Shown in pieces: positions 53,728 to 63,361 of a stretch of DNA of 64,000 nucleotides. The notes beneath the pieces were generated by a model, which was not told where the DNA came from, made no database searches, and saw nothing but the letters and a program-made list of their open reading frames with translations. The stretch covers positions 558,001-622,000 of the forward strand of contig NZ_CAJHCR010000003.1 of assembly GCF_904848585.1 (NCBI RefSeq), given 5' to 3'. Source of the DNA: Paraburkholderia kirstenboschensis. GTDB lineage: Bacteria; Pseudomonadota; Gammaproteobacteria; Burkholderiales; Burkholderiaceae. Position 1 is the first letter of the stretch. Each line of letters begins with the position of its first letter. A program made the position numbers and the translations under genes.

Positions 53728-55221
53728 TCATTGCCGCAGATCGATCAGCACGCTCTTGAAACGCAGGTTGGCCTCGTAAGCCTGGCGTCCCAGATCCTTG
53801 CCGATGCCCGAGCGCTTGTAGCCGCCCGTGGGAATCATGAAGTCGGACGTGCGGCCATACCGGTTGACCCACACGGTGCCCGCTTCGAGTCCGCGCACGA
53901 AGCGCAGCGCCCGGCCGAGGTCTGCCGTATGCACGCCGGCCGCGAGCCCGTACTCCGGATGCTGTGCGAGCGCGAGCGCTTCTTCTTCGGTGTCGAAGGT
54001 CTGCAGCGTGAGCACCGGGCCGAATACTTCTTCACGCACGGCATCGGAGTTGGCGGTGACATCGGTCAGCAAGGTCGGCGTGTAGAACGCGCCGAAAGAA
54101 GCGCCGCCCGCCTGGGCACGCACGCCGCCGTAGCGCAGCGTTGCGCCTGCGTTGACCGTGCGGCCCACGATGCTTTCGATGCGCGCCGCCTGCGGCTCGG
54201 AGATGATCGGCGAGAGCGTCGTGCCCGCCGCCCAGGTCGCACCCGGTTTCAATTCGGCGAAGATCCTGCCGATGCGCTCGGCAAGCGGTTCAGCGAGGCT
54301 GCGCTCGACGAGCAGCCGCGAACCGGCCACGCACACCTGCCCCGCGTTACCGGTGATCGCGCCGGCGATACGGCGCGCCACGTCGTCAAGCCGCGGCGCA
54401 TCGGCGAATACGATTTGCGGACTTTTGCCGCCCAGCTCCAAGGTCACGGGCTTGGTGCCGCTCATCGCGCACGCCGCCATGATCGACGCGCCGGTGCGCG
54501 TCGAGCCGGTGAACGTGACCTTGCTGATCTTCGGGTGACGCACCAGCTCGTCGCCGGTCGAGCGTCCGTCGCCCTGAATCACATTGAACATGCCCGCAGG
54601 CACACCCGCCTGCACCGCGAGTTCGGCGAGACGCAGCACCGAGAACGGCGTCATTTCCGATGGTTTCAGCACGACGGCATTACCTGCGGCAAGCGCGGGC
54701 GCAATCTTCCACGAAGCCATCACGAGCGGGAAATTCCACGGCGCGATTGCGCCGATTACGCCGTATGGCTCGGCGATCGTCATGCCGAGATGATCGTGGT
54801 CGGTAGCCGCGACATCGCCGCCAAGCTTATCGGCGAACTCCGCGTAGAAGCGGATGCCTTCCGCGGTAAAGGGCACATCCCACGAAACAGCTTGCGCGAC
54901 CGGACGGGTCGAGCCGAGCGCTTCCAGGCGGCCAAGCGCGGGCGCGTCGGCTTCGACCAGATCGGCAAAACGGCGCATGATTTTCGCGCGCTCGCGCGGC
55001 GCCATGCGCGCCCAGCCGCTCGTGCGAAACGCCTGCCATGCGTTCTCGACCGCGCGGTCCACCATGTCGGCATCGGCCACCGGCACGCTCGCGTAGACCA
55101 CACCGTCGGACGGCCGCGCTACGTCCATGCGGCGCGCGCCGTGCTGCCCGCCTTCCACGTACTCACCGCCGATGAAATGGCCGCTGCGAATCGCGACATC
55201 GTCCGGATTGAAGCTGTCCAT
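53728..55221 (-). CDS. NAD(P)-dependent aldehyde dehydrogenase
   Basis: 497 residues. IAPWNFPLVMASWKIAPALA, FTGSTRTGASI (cofactor-binding loop), catalytic Glu in LELGGKSP and catalytic Cys in NAGQVCVAGSR are all present. It closely resembles PuuC-type and aminobutyraldehyde dehydrogenases. It lies 295 bases upstream of the HAD gene on the same strand and is likely to oxidise the aldehyde released by the PuuB-like or aminotransferase enzyme. Divergent from the GNAT gene across 55222-55500. Confidence 0.92.
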   Translation of the reverse strand: MDSFNPDDVAIRSGHFIGGEYVEGGQHGARRMDVARPSDGVVYASVPVADADMVDRAVENAWQAFRTSGWARMAPRERAKIMRRFADLVEADAPALGRLEALGSTRPVAQAVSWDVPFTAEGIRFYAEFADKLGGDVAATDHDHLGMTIAEPYGVIGAIAPWNFPLVMASWKIAPALAAGNAVVLKPSEMTPFSVLRLAELAVQAGVPAGMFNVIQGDGRSTGDELVRHPKISKVTFTGSTRTGASIMAACAMSGTKPVTLELGGKSPQIVFADAPRLDDVARRIAGAITGNAGQVCVAGSRLLVERSLAEPLAERIGRIFAELKPGATWAAGTTLSPIISEPQAARIESIVGRTVNAGATLRYGGVRAQAGGASFGAFYTPTLLTDVTANSDAVREEVFGPVLTLQTFDTEEEALALAQHPEYGLAAGVHTADLGRALRFVRGLEAGTVWVNRYGRTSDFMIPTGGYKRSGIGKDLGRQAYEANLRFKSVLIDLRQ

Positions 55222-55500
55222 GAGAAAGTGTCCTGAGTGGTGACTGGATAAAGACGCGTGCGATGCGTTCGTAGCAAGTCATCGCAATGACAAAATCGTA
55301 GAGCCGCGCGCCCGGCATATGTCGCCGACAAAATTCCCCGCGCAGCAGAACCCGCCTGTAATGCATGTCCAGACTTGGTGTTTTGCGTCGAATTGCAATG
55401 CGGCCCTCTGAAGCGCGCCACATAAAAAGATCGTCCTAGTCACACCGCGCCCCGAATGACAAAGTGACGCGTAAGCCTTTAGCCATTCAGGGAGTGCGGC

Positions 55501-56367
55501 GTGCCCGATTCGATTACCTATAGACGCTTTACCCTCGACGACATAGACGCCGCCCATGCGTTGACGGTCGAACTCAAATGGCCGCATCGCGCGGATGACT
55601 GGCGATTCGTCGCGCAACTCGGCGTGGGTTTCGTCGCGGAAGACGCGAGCGGCGTGATCGGCACGGCGCTCTGCTGGAAGTATGGCGCGGACCGTGCGTC
55701 GCTCGGCATGGTGATCGTGTCGCCGGCGCGGCAGGGACGCGGCGTCGGCAGAAAGCTGATGGAGCTTCTGCTGGAAGAACTCGGCGGCCGGATTACGTTC
55801 CTGCACGCAACCACCGCCGGTCAGCCGCTCTACGAAAAGCTCGGCTTTCGCGCGGCCGGCACGCTCGACCAACATCAGGGCGCGGCATTTCAGCCGCCGC
55901 TCGTGTCGTTGCCGCCCGGCGAGCGTCTGCGTCCGTTAGGTTCGAGCGATACCGCGCGGCTCGTGGAACTGGCTTCGCAGGCAAGCGGCCTCGATCGCGG
56001 CGAGGTGCTGCCCGCGCTGCTCGAGAACGCCGACGGCATTGCGCTCGACCGTGACGGCGAACTCGTCGGCTTTGCGCTCTTTCGGCGCTTCGGCCGCGGC
56101 TTTGCGATAGGCCCGGTCATCGCGCCGGCGTCTGAGGACTCGAGCCGCGCAAAGGCGCTCATCAGCCACTGGCTCGCGCTCAATGCAGGCGTGTTCGTGC
56201 GCGTCGATACGCCGGGCGATAGCGGTCTGACCGAATGGCTGGAACAGCTCGGCCTGCCGCGCGTGGACACCGTCGTCCGAATGGTGCGCAACGCAGCGCC
56301 CGAGAGCGTGGCGGCCGAGGCGACCCGTTGTGTGCAGTACGGCATCATCAATCAGGCGATTTTCTGA
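55501..56367 (+). CDS. Tandem GNAT-family N-acetyltransferase
   Basis: 288 residues from GTG 55501 (CAGGGAG upstream). The N-terminal GNAT domain has the acetyl-CoA loop SPARQGRGVGRKLMELLLEE. A second, degenerate GNAT-like half (residues about 140-280, with ALFRRFGRGFAIGPVIAP) follows. It probably acetylates an amine intermediate or detoxifies the substrate. The reductase gene follows six bases downstream, so they are co-transcribed. Confidence 0.85.
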   Translation: MPDSITYRRFTLDDIDAAHALTVELKWPHRADDWRFVAQLGVGFVAEDASGVIGTALCWKYGADRASLGMVIVSPARQGRGVGRKLMELLLEELGGRITFLHATTAGQPLYEKLGFRAAGTLDQHQGAAFQPPLVSLPPGERLRPLGSSDTARLVELASQASGLDRGEVLPALLENADGIALDRDGELVGFALFRRFGRGFAIGPVIAPASEDSSRAKALISHWLALNAGVFVRVDTPGDSGLTEWLEQLGLPRVDTVVRMVRNAAPESVAAEATRCVQYGIINQAIF

Positions 56368-56373
56368 CCCGTC

Positions 56374-57300
56374 ATGGCTTTTCTCTATAAAGCAGACCCG
56401 GCGCGCGGCGCGCAATGGGCGAAACTCTTCGCCGAGAAGGCGCCCGATCTACCGTTTCATATCTGGCCTGATCACGGCGATCCCGCAGCGATTCGCTATC
56501 TCGCCGCCTGGCAACCGCCGGCAAATCCCACGCTCACGTTTCCCAATCTGGAAGTCGTGTTCTCAGTGGGCGCGGGTATCGATCAATTCGATCTGTCGGG
56601 CGTGCCGGCGCATGTGCCGGTCGTGCGGATGATCGAACCAGGCATTGTCGAAGGCATGGTGGAATACGTCACGCAGGCCGCGCTGACGATTCACCGCGAT
56701 CTGTTCGACTACGGTCTTCAGCAACAACAGCAGGTGTGGCGCGAACTGCCGCTGAAGCCGGCTGCGCAACGGCGCATCGGCGTGCTCGGACTCGGCGTGC
56801 TCGGCACCGCGGTTCTGGAACGGCTGCGCCTCTTCGGTTTTGCATGCGCGGGCTGGAGCCGCTCGCCGCGTGAAATAGAAGGCGTCGAATGTTATGCGGG
56901 CGAAGGCTCGCTCGACGCGTTTCTCGCGCGCACCGACATACTCGTTTGCCTGTTGCCGCTCACGTCCGCCACGCGCGGCCTGCTCGACGCGAGCCTGTTC
57001 GCCAGGTTGCCGCGCGGCGCATCGCTGATTCAAACCGGGCGCGGCCCGCAACTGAATCAGCCGGATTTGCTGGCAGCGCTCGACAGCGGTCAACTCCTCA
57101 ACGCGATTCTCGATGTGACGGATCCCGAGCCTTTGCCGCCCGGCCATCCGTTGTGGACGCATCCGCGCGTGCGCATCACGCCGCATATCGCCAGCGCCAC
57201 GCGGCCCGATACCGCCGTCGACGTAGTGCTCGACAACTTGCGCCGTCATCGCGAAGGTCTGCCGATGCTCGGTCAGATCGACCGCACGCGCGGCTATTGA
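56374..57300 (+). CDS. Glyoxylate/hydroxypyruvate reductase A-like 2-hydroxyacid dehydrogenase
   Basis: 308 residues. Rossmann motif RIGVLGLGVLGTAVLERL, catalytic Arg in IQTGRGPQLNQ, Glu in VTDPEPLPPGHPLW and His in VRITPHIASATRP. FSVGAGIDQFDL and the length fit GhrA. It reduces glyoxylate or hydroxypyruvate with NADPH. Glyoxylate would be released if the operon's flavoenzyme oxidises a glycine-derived N-alkyl substrate; that link is inferred. Confidence 0.88.
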   Translation: MAFLYKADPARGAQWAKLFAEKAPDLPFHIWPDHGDPAAIRYLAAWQPPANPTLTFPNLEVVFSVGAGIDQFDLSGVPAHVPVVRMIEPGIVEGMVEYVTQAALTIHRDLFDYGLQQQQQVWRELPLKPAAQRRIGVLGLGVLGTAVLERLRLFGFACAGWSRSPREIEGVECYAGEGSLDAFLARTDILVCLLPLTSATRGLLDASLFARLPRGASLIQTGRGPQLNQPDLLAALDSGQLLNAILDVTDPEPLPPGHPLWTHPRVRITPHIASATRPDTAVDVVLDNLRRHREGLPMLGQIDRTRGY

Positions 57301-57485
57301 GCGGCACACATGTCATCGAATACATGCCCGGCGGCACTTTTCAACGTCCGCAGCACAAAATGCTAAGGGCATGCATCAAAACGCGTCGTGCGCGCTTTTC
57401 AGGCAATTGTTTAGGCAAGCGGGAGATCGCCTCGGATCAGTAGTATGGAACGGTCAACAGCCCTTTCCCGCGACGAGAACCCACC

Positions 57486-58907
57486 ATGCCGATTCAATCG
57501 CTCATTGAAGCCGACCGCCAGCATCTGATTCACCCTGTCATCAACTATCGTGCGCACGAGGCTCGCGGCGTCACGGTTCTCGAATCCGCCAGCGGCGCGT
57601 TTCTGCGCGACGCGGCCGGCAATGAACTGCTCGACGCCTTCTCCGGCTTGTGGTGCGTGAACGTGGGCTACGGCCAGCAGAGCATTGTCGAAGCCGCCAC
57701 CGCGCAAATGAAAAAGCTGCCCTACGCGACCAGCTATTTCCATTTTGGCTCTGAGCCCGCGATCGAACTCGCGCAGAAACTGGCGAGCGTAGCACCCGCG
57801 TCGCTGCAACATGTGTACTTCACACTCGGCGGCTCGGACGCGGTCGACTCGGCAATCCGCTTCATCACGCATTACTTCAACGCGACGGGCCGCCCGTCGA
57901 AGAAGCACATCATCGCGCTGCAACGCGGCTATCACGGCTCGTCGAGCATGGGCGCGGGGCTCACTGCATTGCCCGCGTTCCACCGCAATTTCGATCTGCC
58001 GTTGCCAAACCAGCATCACCTGCCGTCGCCGTATGCATACCGCAGCAATTTCGCCGACGACGCCGCGCTGATCGCCGCCTCGGTCGACGCGCTCGAAGCG
58101 AAGGTCGTGGAACTCGGCGCGGACAACGTCGCCGCGTTCTTCTGCGAGCCGATTCAAGGCTCGGGCGGCGTGATCGTGCCGCCGGTCGGCTGGCTCAAGG
58201 CGATGCGCGAACGCTGCCGCAAGCTCGGCATTCTCTTCGTCGCGGACGAAGTGATCACGGGCTTCGGCCGCACGGGTCCGCTCTTCGCATGCCAAGGCGA
58301 GAATGTCGAGCCGGACCTGATGACTGTCGCGAAGGGTTTGACCGCCGGTTACGCACCGATGGGCGCCGTGCTGATGTCTGACGAAATCTATCAAGGCATT
58401 GCCGATGGCGACGCCGAAGCGATTGTCGGCCACGGTCACACGTATTCGGCCCATCCGGTGAGCGCGGCAATCGGTCTTGAAGTGCTGCGGCTTTATCACG
58501 AAGGCGGGCTGCTTGCGAACGGCGTAGCGCGCGCACCGCGTTTTGCGCGCGGTCTCGACGCGTTGCTGGAGCATCCTCTAGTGGGCGACTCGCGTCACCG
58601 CGGCTTGCTCGGCGCGTTGGAACTCGTCACCAATAAGGACAGCAAGGCGCAATTCGACCCGGCACTGAAACTGTCGGAGCGCATTGCCACTGCCGCGTAT
58701 GAAAACCGCCTGATCTTCCGCGCGTTCGGCGACAACATTCTCGGCTTTGCGCCGGCGCTCTCGTACACCGAATCGGACTTCGACATGATGTTCGAGCGGC
58801 TCGAAAAAACCCTGGACGACGTGCTCGCGCAAGCCGACGTTCGGGCGGCGCTAAGCGGCAAGAACGCGGCCAACAGCCAGGTCAAAAGTACTGCCGCTGC
58901 ATGCTAG
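57486..58907 (+). CDS. Class III PLP aminotransferase (omega-amine:pyruvate type)
   Basis: 473 residues. Residues FSGLWCVNVGYGQQSIVEAA, YHGSSSMGAGLTALP, FCEPIQGSGGVIVPP and LFVADEVITGFGRTGPLFAC lead to the PLP lysine in MTVAKGLTAGYAPMGA. This matches putrescine/cadaverine:pyruvate (SpuC-like) and beta-alanine:pyruvate transaminases. It likely removes the amino group from an omega-amine feeding the nearby aldehyde dehydrogenase. 185 bases separate it from the reductase; the Lrp gene follows by 53. Confidence 0.9.
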   Translation: MPIQSLIEADRQHLIHPVINYRAHEARGVTVLESASGAFLRDAAGNELLDAFSGLWCVNVGYGQQSIVEAATAQMKKLPYATSYFHFGSEPAIELAQKLASVAPASLQHVYFTLGGSDAVDSAIRFITHYFNATGRPSKKHIIALQRGYHGSSSMGAGLTALPAFHRNFDLPLPNQHHLPSPYAYRSNFADDAALIAASVDALEAKVVELGADNVAAFFCEPIQGSGGVIVPPVGWLKAMRERCRKLGILFVADEVITGFGRTGPLFACQGENVEPDLMTVAKGLTAGYAPMGAVLMSDEIYQGIADGDAEAIVGHGHTYSAHPVSAAIGLEVLRLYHEGGLLANGVARAPRFARGLDALLEHPLVGDSRHRGLLGALELVTNKDSKAQFDPALKLSERIATAAYENRLIFRAFGDNILGFAPALSYTESDFDMMFERLEKTLDDVLAQADVRAALSGKNAANSQVKSTAAAC

Positions 58908-58960
58908 AGTAGAGGGCACCCTGAGCCCCTTACCCCAACCGCCGGAGCCACAACGTTACG

Positions 58961-59458
58961 ATGAGCAGCGACTGCAAGCTGGACCGTATTGACCTGCGCA
59001 TACTTTCGCAGTTGCAGAAGAAAGGCCGCATAACCAACGTCGAGCTTGCCGACGCGGTTGGCCTTTCGCCCAGCCCTTGCCTGATTCGCGTCAAGCGCCT
59101 GGAGAAAGCCGGCTACATCATCGGCTATGGTGCGCAAATCCAGCTCGAAAAGCTGGGCGACGTGCAGATCGTTTTCACCGAAGTCACGCTCGCCGATCAC
59201 CGGCGTGAAGACTTCACGAAGTTCGTGAATGCGATTCGCGACGTCGATGAGATCGTCGAATGCCATCTTGCTAGCGGCGGTTACGATTACCTGTTGAAGT
59301 TCGTCACGCGCAGCGTGAGCCATTACCAGAGCATTATTGAAGGCTTACTGGAACGCGACATCGGCATTGAAAAATACTTCAGCTACGTGATTATCAAGTC
59401 GCCGTTCGTGAAGAGCCACTATCCGCTCGAAACGTTGTTCTCGCAGAATCATCACTAG
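58961..59458 (+). CDS. Lrp/AsnC-family transcriptional regulator
   Basis: 165 residues. The N-terminal helix-turn-helix reads IDLRILSQLQKKGRITNVEL, then ADAVGLSPSPCLIRVKRLEK. The C-terminal RAM effector domain has VDEIVECHLASGGYDYLLKF. Such proteins sense amino acids. Its position behind the aminotransferase suggests it controls the amine cluster. It ends seven bases from the convergent LysR gene. Confidence 0.92.
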   Translation: MSSDCKLDRIDLRILSQLQKKGRITNVELADAVGLSPSPCLIRVKRLEKAGYIIGYGAQIQLEKLGDVQIVFTEVTLADHRREDFTKFVNAIRDVDEIVECHLASGGYDYLLKFVTRSVSHYQSIIEGLLERDIGIEKYFSYVIIKSPFVKSHYPLETLFSQNHH

Positions 59459-59464
59459 GCAATA

Positions 59465-60388
59465 TCAGGCGCTGTGATCCGGCGGGCTCCATTGGGCAAA
59501 CTCCTCGCTGAGGAAGTCCACGCAGACCCGCACTTTCGCCGACTGCGCGAGCCGCGCCGGATACACCGCCCACAAGTTCGCCGGCTGCGTCACCTCCGGC
59601 AACACCTGCTGCAACTGGCCGCTTTCCAGCAGCGGCCGCACGTCCCACATCGAACGCAATACGATGCCGCGCCCGGCCAGCGCCCATTGCACCGCCACCT
59701 CGCCATGATTGGTCGACAACGGTCCCGTGACCTTGATCGACGCCGCTTCGCCGCGCACGGTCAAGCGCCACAACCCGAATGGATGATCGCGTTCCTTGAT
59801 CGCGAGGCACGCATGCGACGACAGGTCGGCTAGCTGACGCGGCGCGCCATGCCGCGCGAGGTAGTCGGGAGATGCACAAAGCACGCGATGATTGGACGCA
59901 AGCCGCCGCGCGATCAGATGCGGCGCGATGTCGTCGCCGATACGGATGTCCAGATCGAAGCCTTCGCCGGCCACATCGACGAGCCGGTCGAACAGGTCGA
60001 GGCGCACGCTCAACTGCGGATAACGCTCCGAAAACCCCGCGAGCGCGGGTGCGACGAAGCGCCGGCCGAAACCAAAGCTGCTCGAAATACGCAGCTTGCC
60101 GCCGGGAATACGGCGCGTGGTCGAAACGTCTTCCACCAGCTGGTCGACGTCGTCGAGAATTTTTTCGGCCCACGTATAGACACGCTCGCCGGCTTCCGTG
60201 ATCGCCACGCGCCGCGTGGACCGGTGCAACAAACGCGTGCCGAGCGTAGTCTCCAGAACATTGATCCGCTTGCTCACATAAGCCGCGGACACGGACAACG
60301 CCTCTGCCGCCGCGCTGAAACTGGCTTTGCGCGCGACTTCGCAAAACACGCGCAAATCGCCGAGATCGGGTGACGGCACGGCGTTCAT
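59465..60388 (-). CDS. LysR-family transcriptional regulator
   Basis: 307 residues from ATG 60388; an upstream in-frame start at 60430 is less likely. Winged helix DLRVFCEVARKASFSAAAEA, LSVSAAYVSKRINVLETTLG. The C-terminal periplasmic-binding-protein-like domain has FDLDIRIGDDIAPHLIARRL. It is divergent from the tartrate dehydrogenase-like gene with 135 bases between and probably controls it. Confidence 0.9.
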   Translation of the reverse strand: MNAVPSPDLGDLRVFCEVARKASFSAAAEALSVSAAYVSKRINVLETTLGTRLLHRSTRRVAITEAGERVYTWAEKILDDVDQLVEDVSTTRRIPGGKLRISSSFGFGRRFVAPALAGFSERYPQLSVRLDLFDRLVDVAGEGFDLDIRIGDDIAPHLIARRLASNHRVLCASPDYLARHGAPRQLADLSSHACLAIKERDHPFGLWRLTVRGEAASIKVTGPLSTNHGEVAVQWALAGRGIVLRSMWDVRPLLESGQLQQVLPEVTQPANLWAVYPARLAQSAKVRVCVDFLSEEFAQWSPPDHSA

Positions 60389-60523
60389 AGGTCGCTCACT
60401 GGCGTTGAGGTTTGTACACGAATCGTGCACAGTGGCTTAACTAAAGCGACCATTTTAGAGCCAAACTGCAGGAATAAAATAACCGTTATCGAATCAGTAC
60501 TAGCCCTAATGGAGGAGCACAAC

Positions 60524-61606
60524 ATGTCGAAGAAATATCGGATCGCTGTCATTCCCGGCGACGGCATCGGCGTCGAAGTCATGCCCGAAGCGCTTCGCGT
60601 GCTGGACACGGTGAAGAGTCGCTTTGGCATCGAGCTTGAGTATCAGCACATCGAATGGGCGAGCTGCGACTACTACGCGAAGCACGGCCAGATGATGCCC
60701 GACGACTGGAAGGCGCAACTGCAATCGGCGGACGCGGTTCTGTTCGGCGCGGTGGGCTGGCCCGACACGGTGCCCGACCACATTTCGCTGTGGGGCTCGC
60801 TGCTCAAGTTTCGCCGCGAATTCGACCAGTACATCAATCTGCGCCCGGCGCGTCTTTTCGCCGGCGTGCCGTCGCCGCTCGCGGGGCGCAAGGCCGGCGA
60901 CATCGACTTCTGGATCGTGCGTGAAAACACCGAAGGCGAGTATTCGTCGGTAGGCGGCGTGATGTTCGAGGGCACGGAGCGTGAGTTCGTACTGCAGGAA
61001 TCGGTATTCACGCGGCACGGCAGCGAACGCGTGTTGAAGTTCGCGTTCGATCTCGCGCAACGCCGCGAGCGCAAGAAGATCACCGTCGCAACCAAGAGCA
61101 ACGGCATCGCGATCAGCATGCCGTGGTGGGACAAATGCGCGGCGGGCATCGCGGCGCAGTACCCGGACGTCTCGTGGGACAAGCAGCACATCGACATTCT
61201 CTGCGCGCGCTTCGTGTTGAATCCGGACCGCTTCGACGTGGTGGTGGCCACCAATCTGTTCGGCGACATCCTGTCCGATCTCGGTCCCGCATGCACCGGC
61301 ACGATTGGGCTCGCGCCGTCGGGCAATCTGAACCCGGACCGCAAGTTTCCTTCGCTGTTCGAGCCGGTGCATGGCTCGGCGCCGGACATCGCCGGCAAGA
61401 ACATCGCCAATCCGATTGCAATGATCTGGTCCGCGGCGATGATGCTCGACTTCCTCGGCAATCACGAGGGCAAGGAGCGCGAGGCGCACGACGCGATTCT
61501 GGCTGCGATCGAAGCGACACTGGTTGAAGGCCCGCATACCGGCGACCTTGGCGGCAAGGCGAACACAACCGAAGTCGGCCAGGCCATTGCCGCGAAACTC
61601 GGCTGA
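60524..61606 (+). CDS. Tartrate dehydrogenase/decarboxylase-like enzyme (TtuC family)
   Basis: 360 residues from ATG 60524 (GGAGGAG nine bases upstream). Isocitrate/isopropylmalate dehydrogenase family: KYRIAVIPGDGIGVEVMPEA, LRPARLFAGVPSPL, VRENTEGEYSSVGG, NLFGDILSDLGPACTGTIG, EPVHGSAPDIAGK. These features fit tartrate dehydrogenase/D-malate decarboxylase (TtuC/YeaU). It needs NAD and Mn or Mg. The deacylase and cupin genes follow in the same direction, so the real substrate could be a related hydroxy-acid. Confidence 0.87.
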   Translation: MSKKYRIAVIPGDGIGVEVMPEALRVLDTVKSRFGIELEYQHIEWASCDYYAKHGQMMPDDWKAQLQSADAVLFGAVGWPDTVPDHISLWGSLLKFRREFDQYINLRPARLFAGVPSPLAGRKAGDIDFWIVRENTEGEYSSVGGVMFEGTEREFVLQESVFTRHGSERVLKFAFDLAQRRERKKITVATKSNGIAISMPWWDKCAAGIAAQYPDVSWDKQHIDILCARFVLNPDRFDVVVATNLFGDILSDLGPACTGTIGLAPSGNLNPDRKFPSLFEPVHGSAPDIAGKNIANPIAMIWSAAMMLDFLGNHEGKEREAHDAILAAIEATLVEGPHTGDLGGKANTTEVGQAIAAKLG

Positions 61607-61640
61607 AGCTGATTCAATCTTTTTGCCAGGACACTCTCGC

Positions 61641-62630
61641 ATGAGCATGGAAACCTATCCCATCGAAGTCGAGTTCCCCGACATCTCGGCACACGAACAA
61701 TCGCCGTCGGGCATTGCATACGTTCATACGTTCGACTCCGGCGTGCCGGGCCCACACGTAATGATCAACGCGCTCACGCACGGCAACGAGGTGTGCGGTG
61801 CAATTGTCGTGGATGACCTGCTGCGCCGCGCGTTGCGCCCCCGGCGCGGGCGCCTCACGCTCGCGTTCGCGAACGTCGCGGCTTACCTGAGCTTCGATCC
61901 CGCGAAGCCGGACGCCGCTCGATTCGTCGATCAGGATTTCAACCGCGTTTGGACCGCCGCCGTGCTCGACGATGCGTCGCTAACTTCCAGCGAACTGGCC
62001 CGAGCGCGGGCAATGCGGCCGGTTATCGACAGCGTCGACGCGTTGCTCGATCTGCATTCTATGCACGAGAAAAGCAAGCCGCTGATCGTGGCCGGGCCGC
62101 TGCAAAAAGGCATCGAACTCGCTGTGCGACTCGGCACACCCGCCACCGTGATCTGCGACGAAGGCCATCCGGAAGGCCGCCGCATGCGCGACTATGAAGG
62201 CTTCGGCGACGCAGCCAGCACGAAGAACGCCTTGCTGATCGAATGCGGGCAACACTGGGAAAAGAGTGCCGTGGCGGTGGCGCGCGACACGACCGCGCGT
62301 TTCCTGCTGCTCGCCGGTGTGGTCGACGAAAGCGATCTGCCGCCTGACTGGCTCGCGCCGTTGCCGCCTGTACAGCACATTGTGCGAGTAACGGAACCGG
62401 TCGTCGCAACGAGCATGGACTTTCGTTTTGCCGGGCCGTACACCGGCCTCGAAATCTTCCCTGAAGCCGGCGCCGTGATCGGCTGGTCCAACGGCGAAGC
62501 CGTCACCACGCCTTACGACAACTGCATGCTCGTCATGCCTTCCCTGCGCCAACTGCGCCCCGGTGTGACGGTCGTGCGCCTCGGCAAGATCGAACAAACC
62601 ATTGCCAACACTTCAACCAGCGGCCTGTGA
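61641..62630 (+). CDS. Succinylglutamate desuccinylase/aspartoacylase family hydrolase
   Basis: 329 residues from ATG 61641 (CCAGGA upstream). Zinc motif ALTHGNEVCG (His47, Glu50) and third ligand in LLDLHSMHEKSK fit the AstE/AspA branch of M14-like deacylases. RFVDQDFNRVW and LLIECGQHWEK are also conserved. It cleaves an N-acyl bond of an acylated amino acid in the cytosol. It lies 34 bases after the TtuC-like gene and may remove an acyl group from an amino compound handled by this region. Confidence 0.85.
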   Translation: MSMETYPIEVEFPDISAHEQSPSGIAYVHTFDSGVPGPHVMINALTHGNEVCGAIVVDDLLRRALRPRRGRLTLAFANVAAYLSFDPAKPDAARFVDQDFNRVWTAAVLDDASLTSSELARARAMRPVIDSVDALLDLHSMHEKSKPLIVAGPLQKGIELAVRLGTPATVICDEGHPEGRRMRDYEGFGDAASTKNALLIECGQHWEKSAVAVARDTTARFLLLAGVVDESDLPPDWLAPLPPVQHIVRVTEPVVATSMDFRFAGPYTGLEIFPEAGAVIGWSNGEAVTTPYDNCMLVMPSLRQLRPGVTVVRLGKIEQTIANTSTSGL

Positions 62631-62666
62631 GCGGGCGCGTGCATTTATATAAAGGCAGCTAAAGCC

Positions 62667-63011
62667 ATGAAGGTTCAACAAATCAAACAAAGCGTAAATC
62701 TGCAGAATCTGGAGGACTGGGGCACGGCTGGCCTGCCCGGCACCACGCCGATCCGCGTCTCGGGCGTGCAGCGGGTGATCAAGGGTACGGAAGCCATCGA
62801 CACCGGCATCTTCGAATGCTCGGCCGGCACTTACCGCCGCTCGGTCAAGCAGGCCGAGGTCATGCACATCATCGCCGGGCATGGGCGCTTTACGCCCGAC
62901 AATGAGGAGACGGTCCACTTTGCTAGCGGCGACACGCTGTTCTTCGAAGCCAATACCGAAGGTCTTTGGGAAGTGGACGAGACCATGCGCAAGATCTATG
63001 TGATTCTCTGA
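62667..63011 (+). CDS. Small cupin-domain protein
   Basis: 114 residues. GIFECSAGTYRRSVKQAEVMHIIAG-type text (motif 1, only partial His/Glu set) and FASGDTLFFEANTEGLWEV (motif 2) fit the Cupin_3/DUF861 group. It starts 36 bases after the deacylase stop. Members near amine-catabolism genes are common but mostly uncharacterised. The function here is unknown. Confidence 0.82.
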   Translation: MKVQQIKQSVNLQNLEDWGTAGLPGTTPIRVSGVQRVIKGTEAIDTGIFECSAGTYRRSVKQAEVMHIIAGHGRFTPDNEETVHFASGDTLFFEANTEGLWEVDETMRKIYVIL

Positions 63012-63032
63012 TCGACTCTTCCAGTTTCTACC

Positions 63033-63052
63033 CGGCGCGCGCACGCGCGCCG
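63033..63052. terminator. GC hairpin after the cupin gene
   Basis: CGGCGCGCG (63033-63041) pairs perfectly with CGCGCGCCG (63044-63052), 21 bases after the stop. There is no T-run, so it is a weak or Rho-aided transcript end. Confidence 0.45.
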
Positions 63053-63187
63053 CGGCCTCCGCACTATTCGCTGCTTCCTCACCGCCCTTTCCTTTCGACG
63101 TGAACCGGCAGCAGTGTCGGGTAATCCCGCGTTGACCTGCCGTTATCAAATTACTTACAGTGGCGCTTGTTCGCTAAAAGAATCGTA

Positions 63188-63202
63188 GTTCTATATACGA
63201 AC
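63188..63202. promoter_or_regulatory. Operator-like dyad upstream of the MFS gene
   Basis: GTTC-TATATAC-GAAC in an AT-rich stretch (63155-63215), about 160 bases before the permease start. The outer arms pair perfectly and the core does not. It recalls IclR-type operators, but no IclR gene is in the window. Confidence 0.35.
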
Positions 63203-63319
63203 AAATAAAATTGATAGCGACGGCCACCCTGTCCGCATACCATGCATGGATGAAGCGGACAGAGTCGCAGGCGCAGGCATTGCGCGCCGCCCAACGGCGC
63301 GCGATCGTAAAGTAAGACG

Positions 63320-63343
63320 AGGCTCGCTGCGACGAGCCTTTTT
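63320..63343 (+). terminator. Intrinsic terminator in the leader of the MFS gene
   Basis: AGGCTCG (63320-63326) pairs with CGAGCCT (63333-63339), followed by a T5 run (63339-63343). It lies only six bases before the CAGGAG ribosome site (63349-63354) of the permease gene starting at 63362. It could end an upstream transcript or act as an attenuator. The gap 63053-63361 holds no gene that I recognise. Confidence 0.7.
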
Positions 63344-63361
63344 GCAGTCAGGAGACGCATC

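Noticed and set aside
60478..60489. ATAACCGTTAT upstream of the tartrate dehydrogenase gene, also present as an exact inverse at 7725-7735
   Set aside because: An 11-bp dyad shared by two unrelated promoters; too short to separate from chance, and the regulators are of different families.
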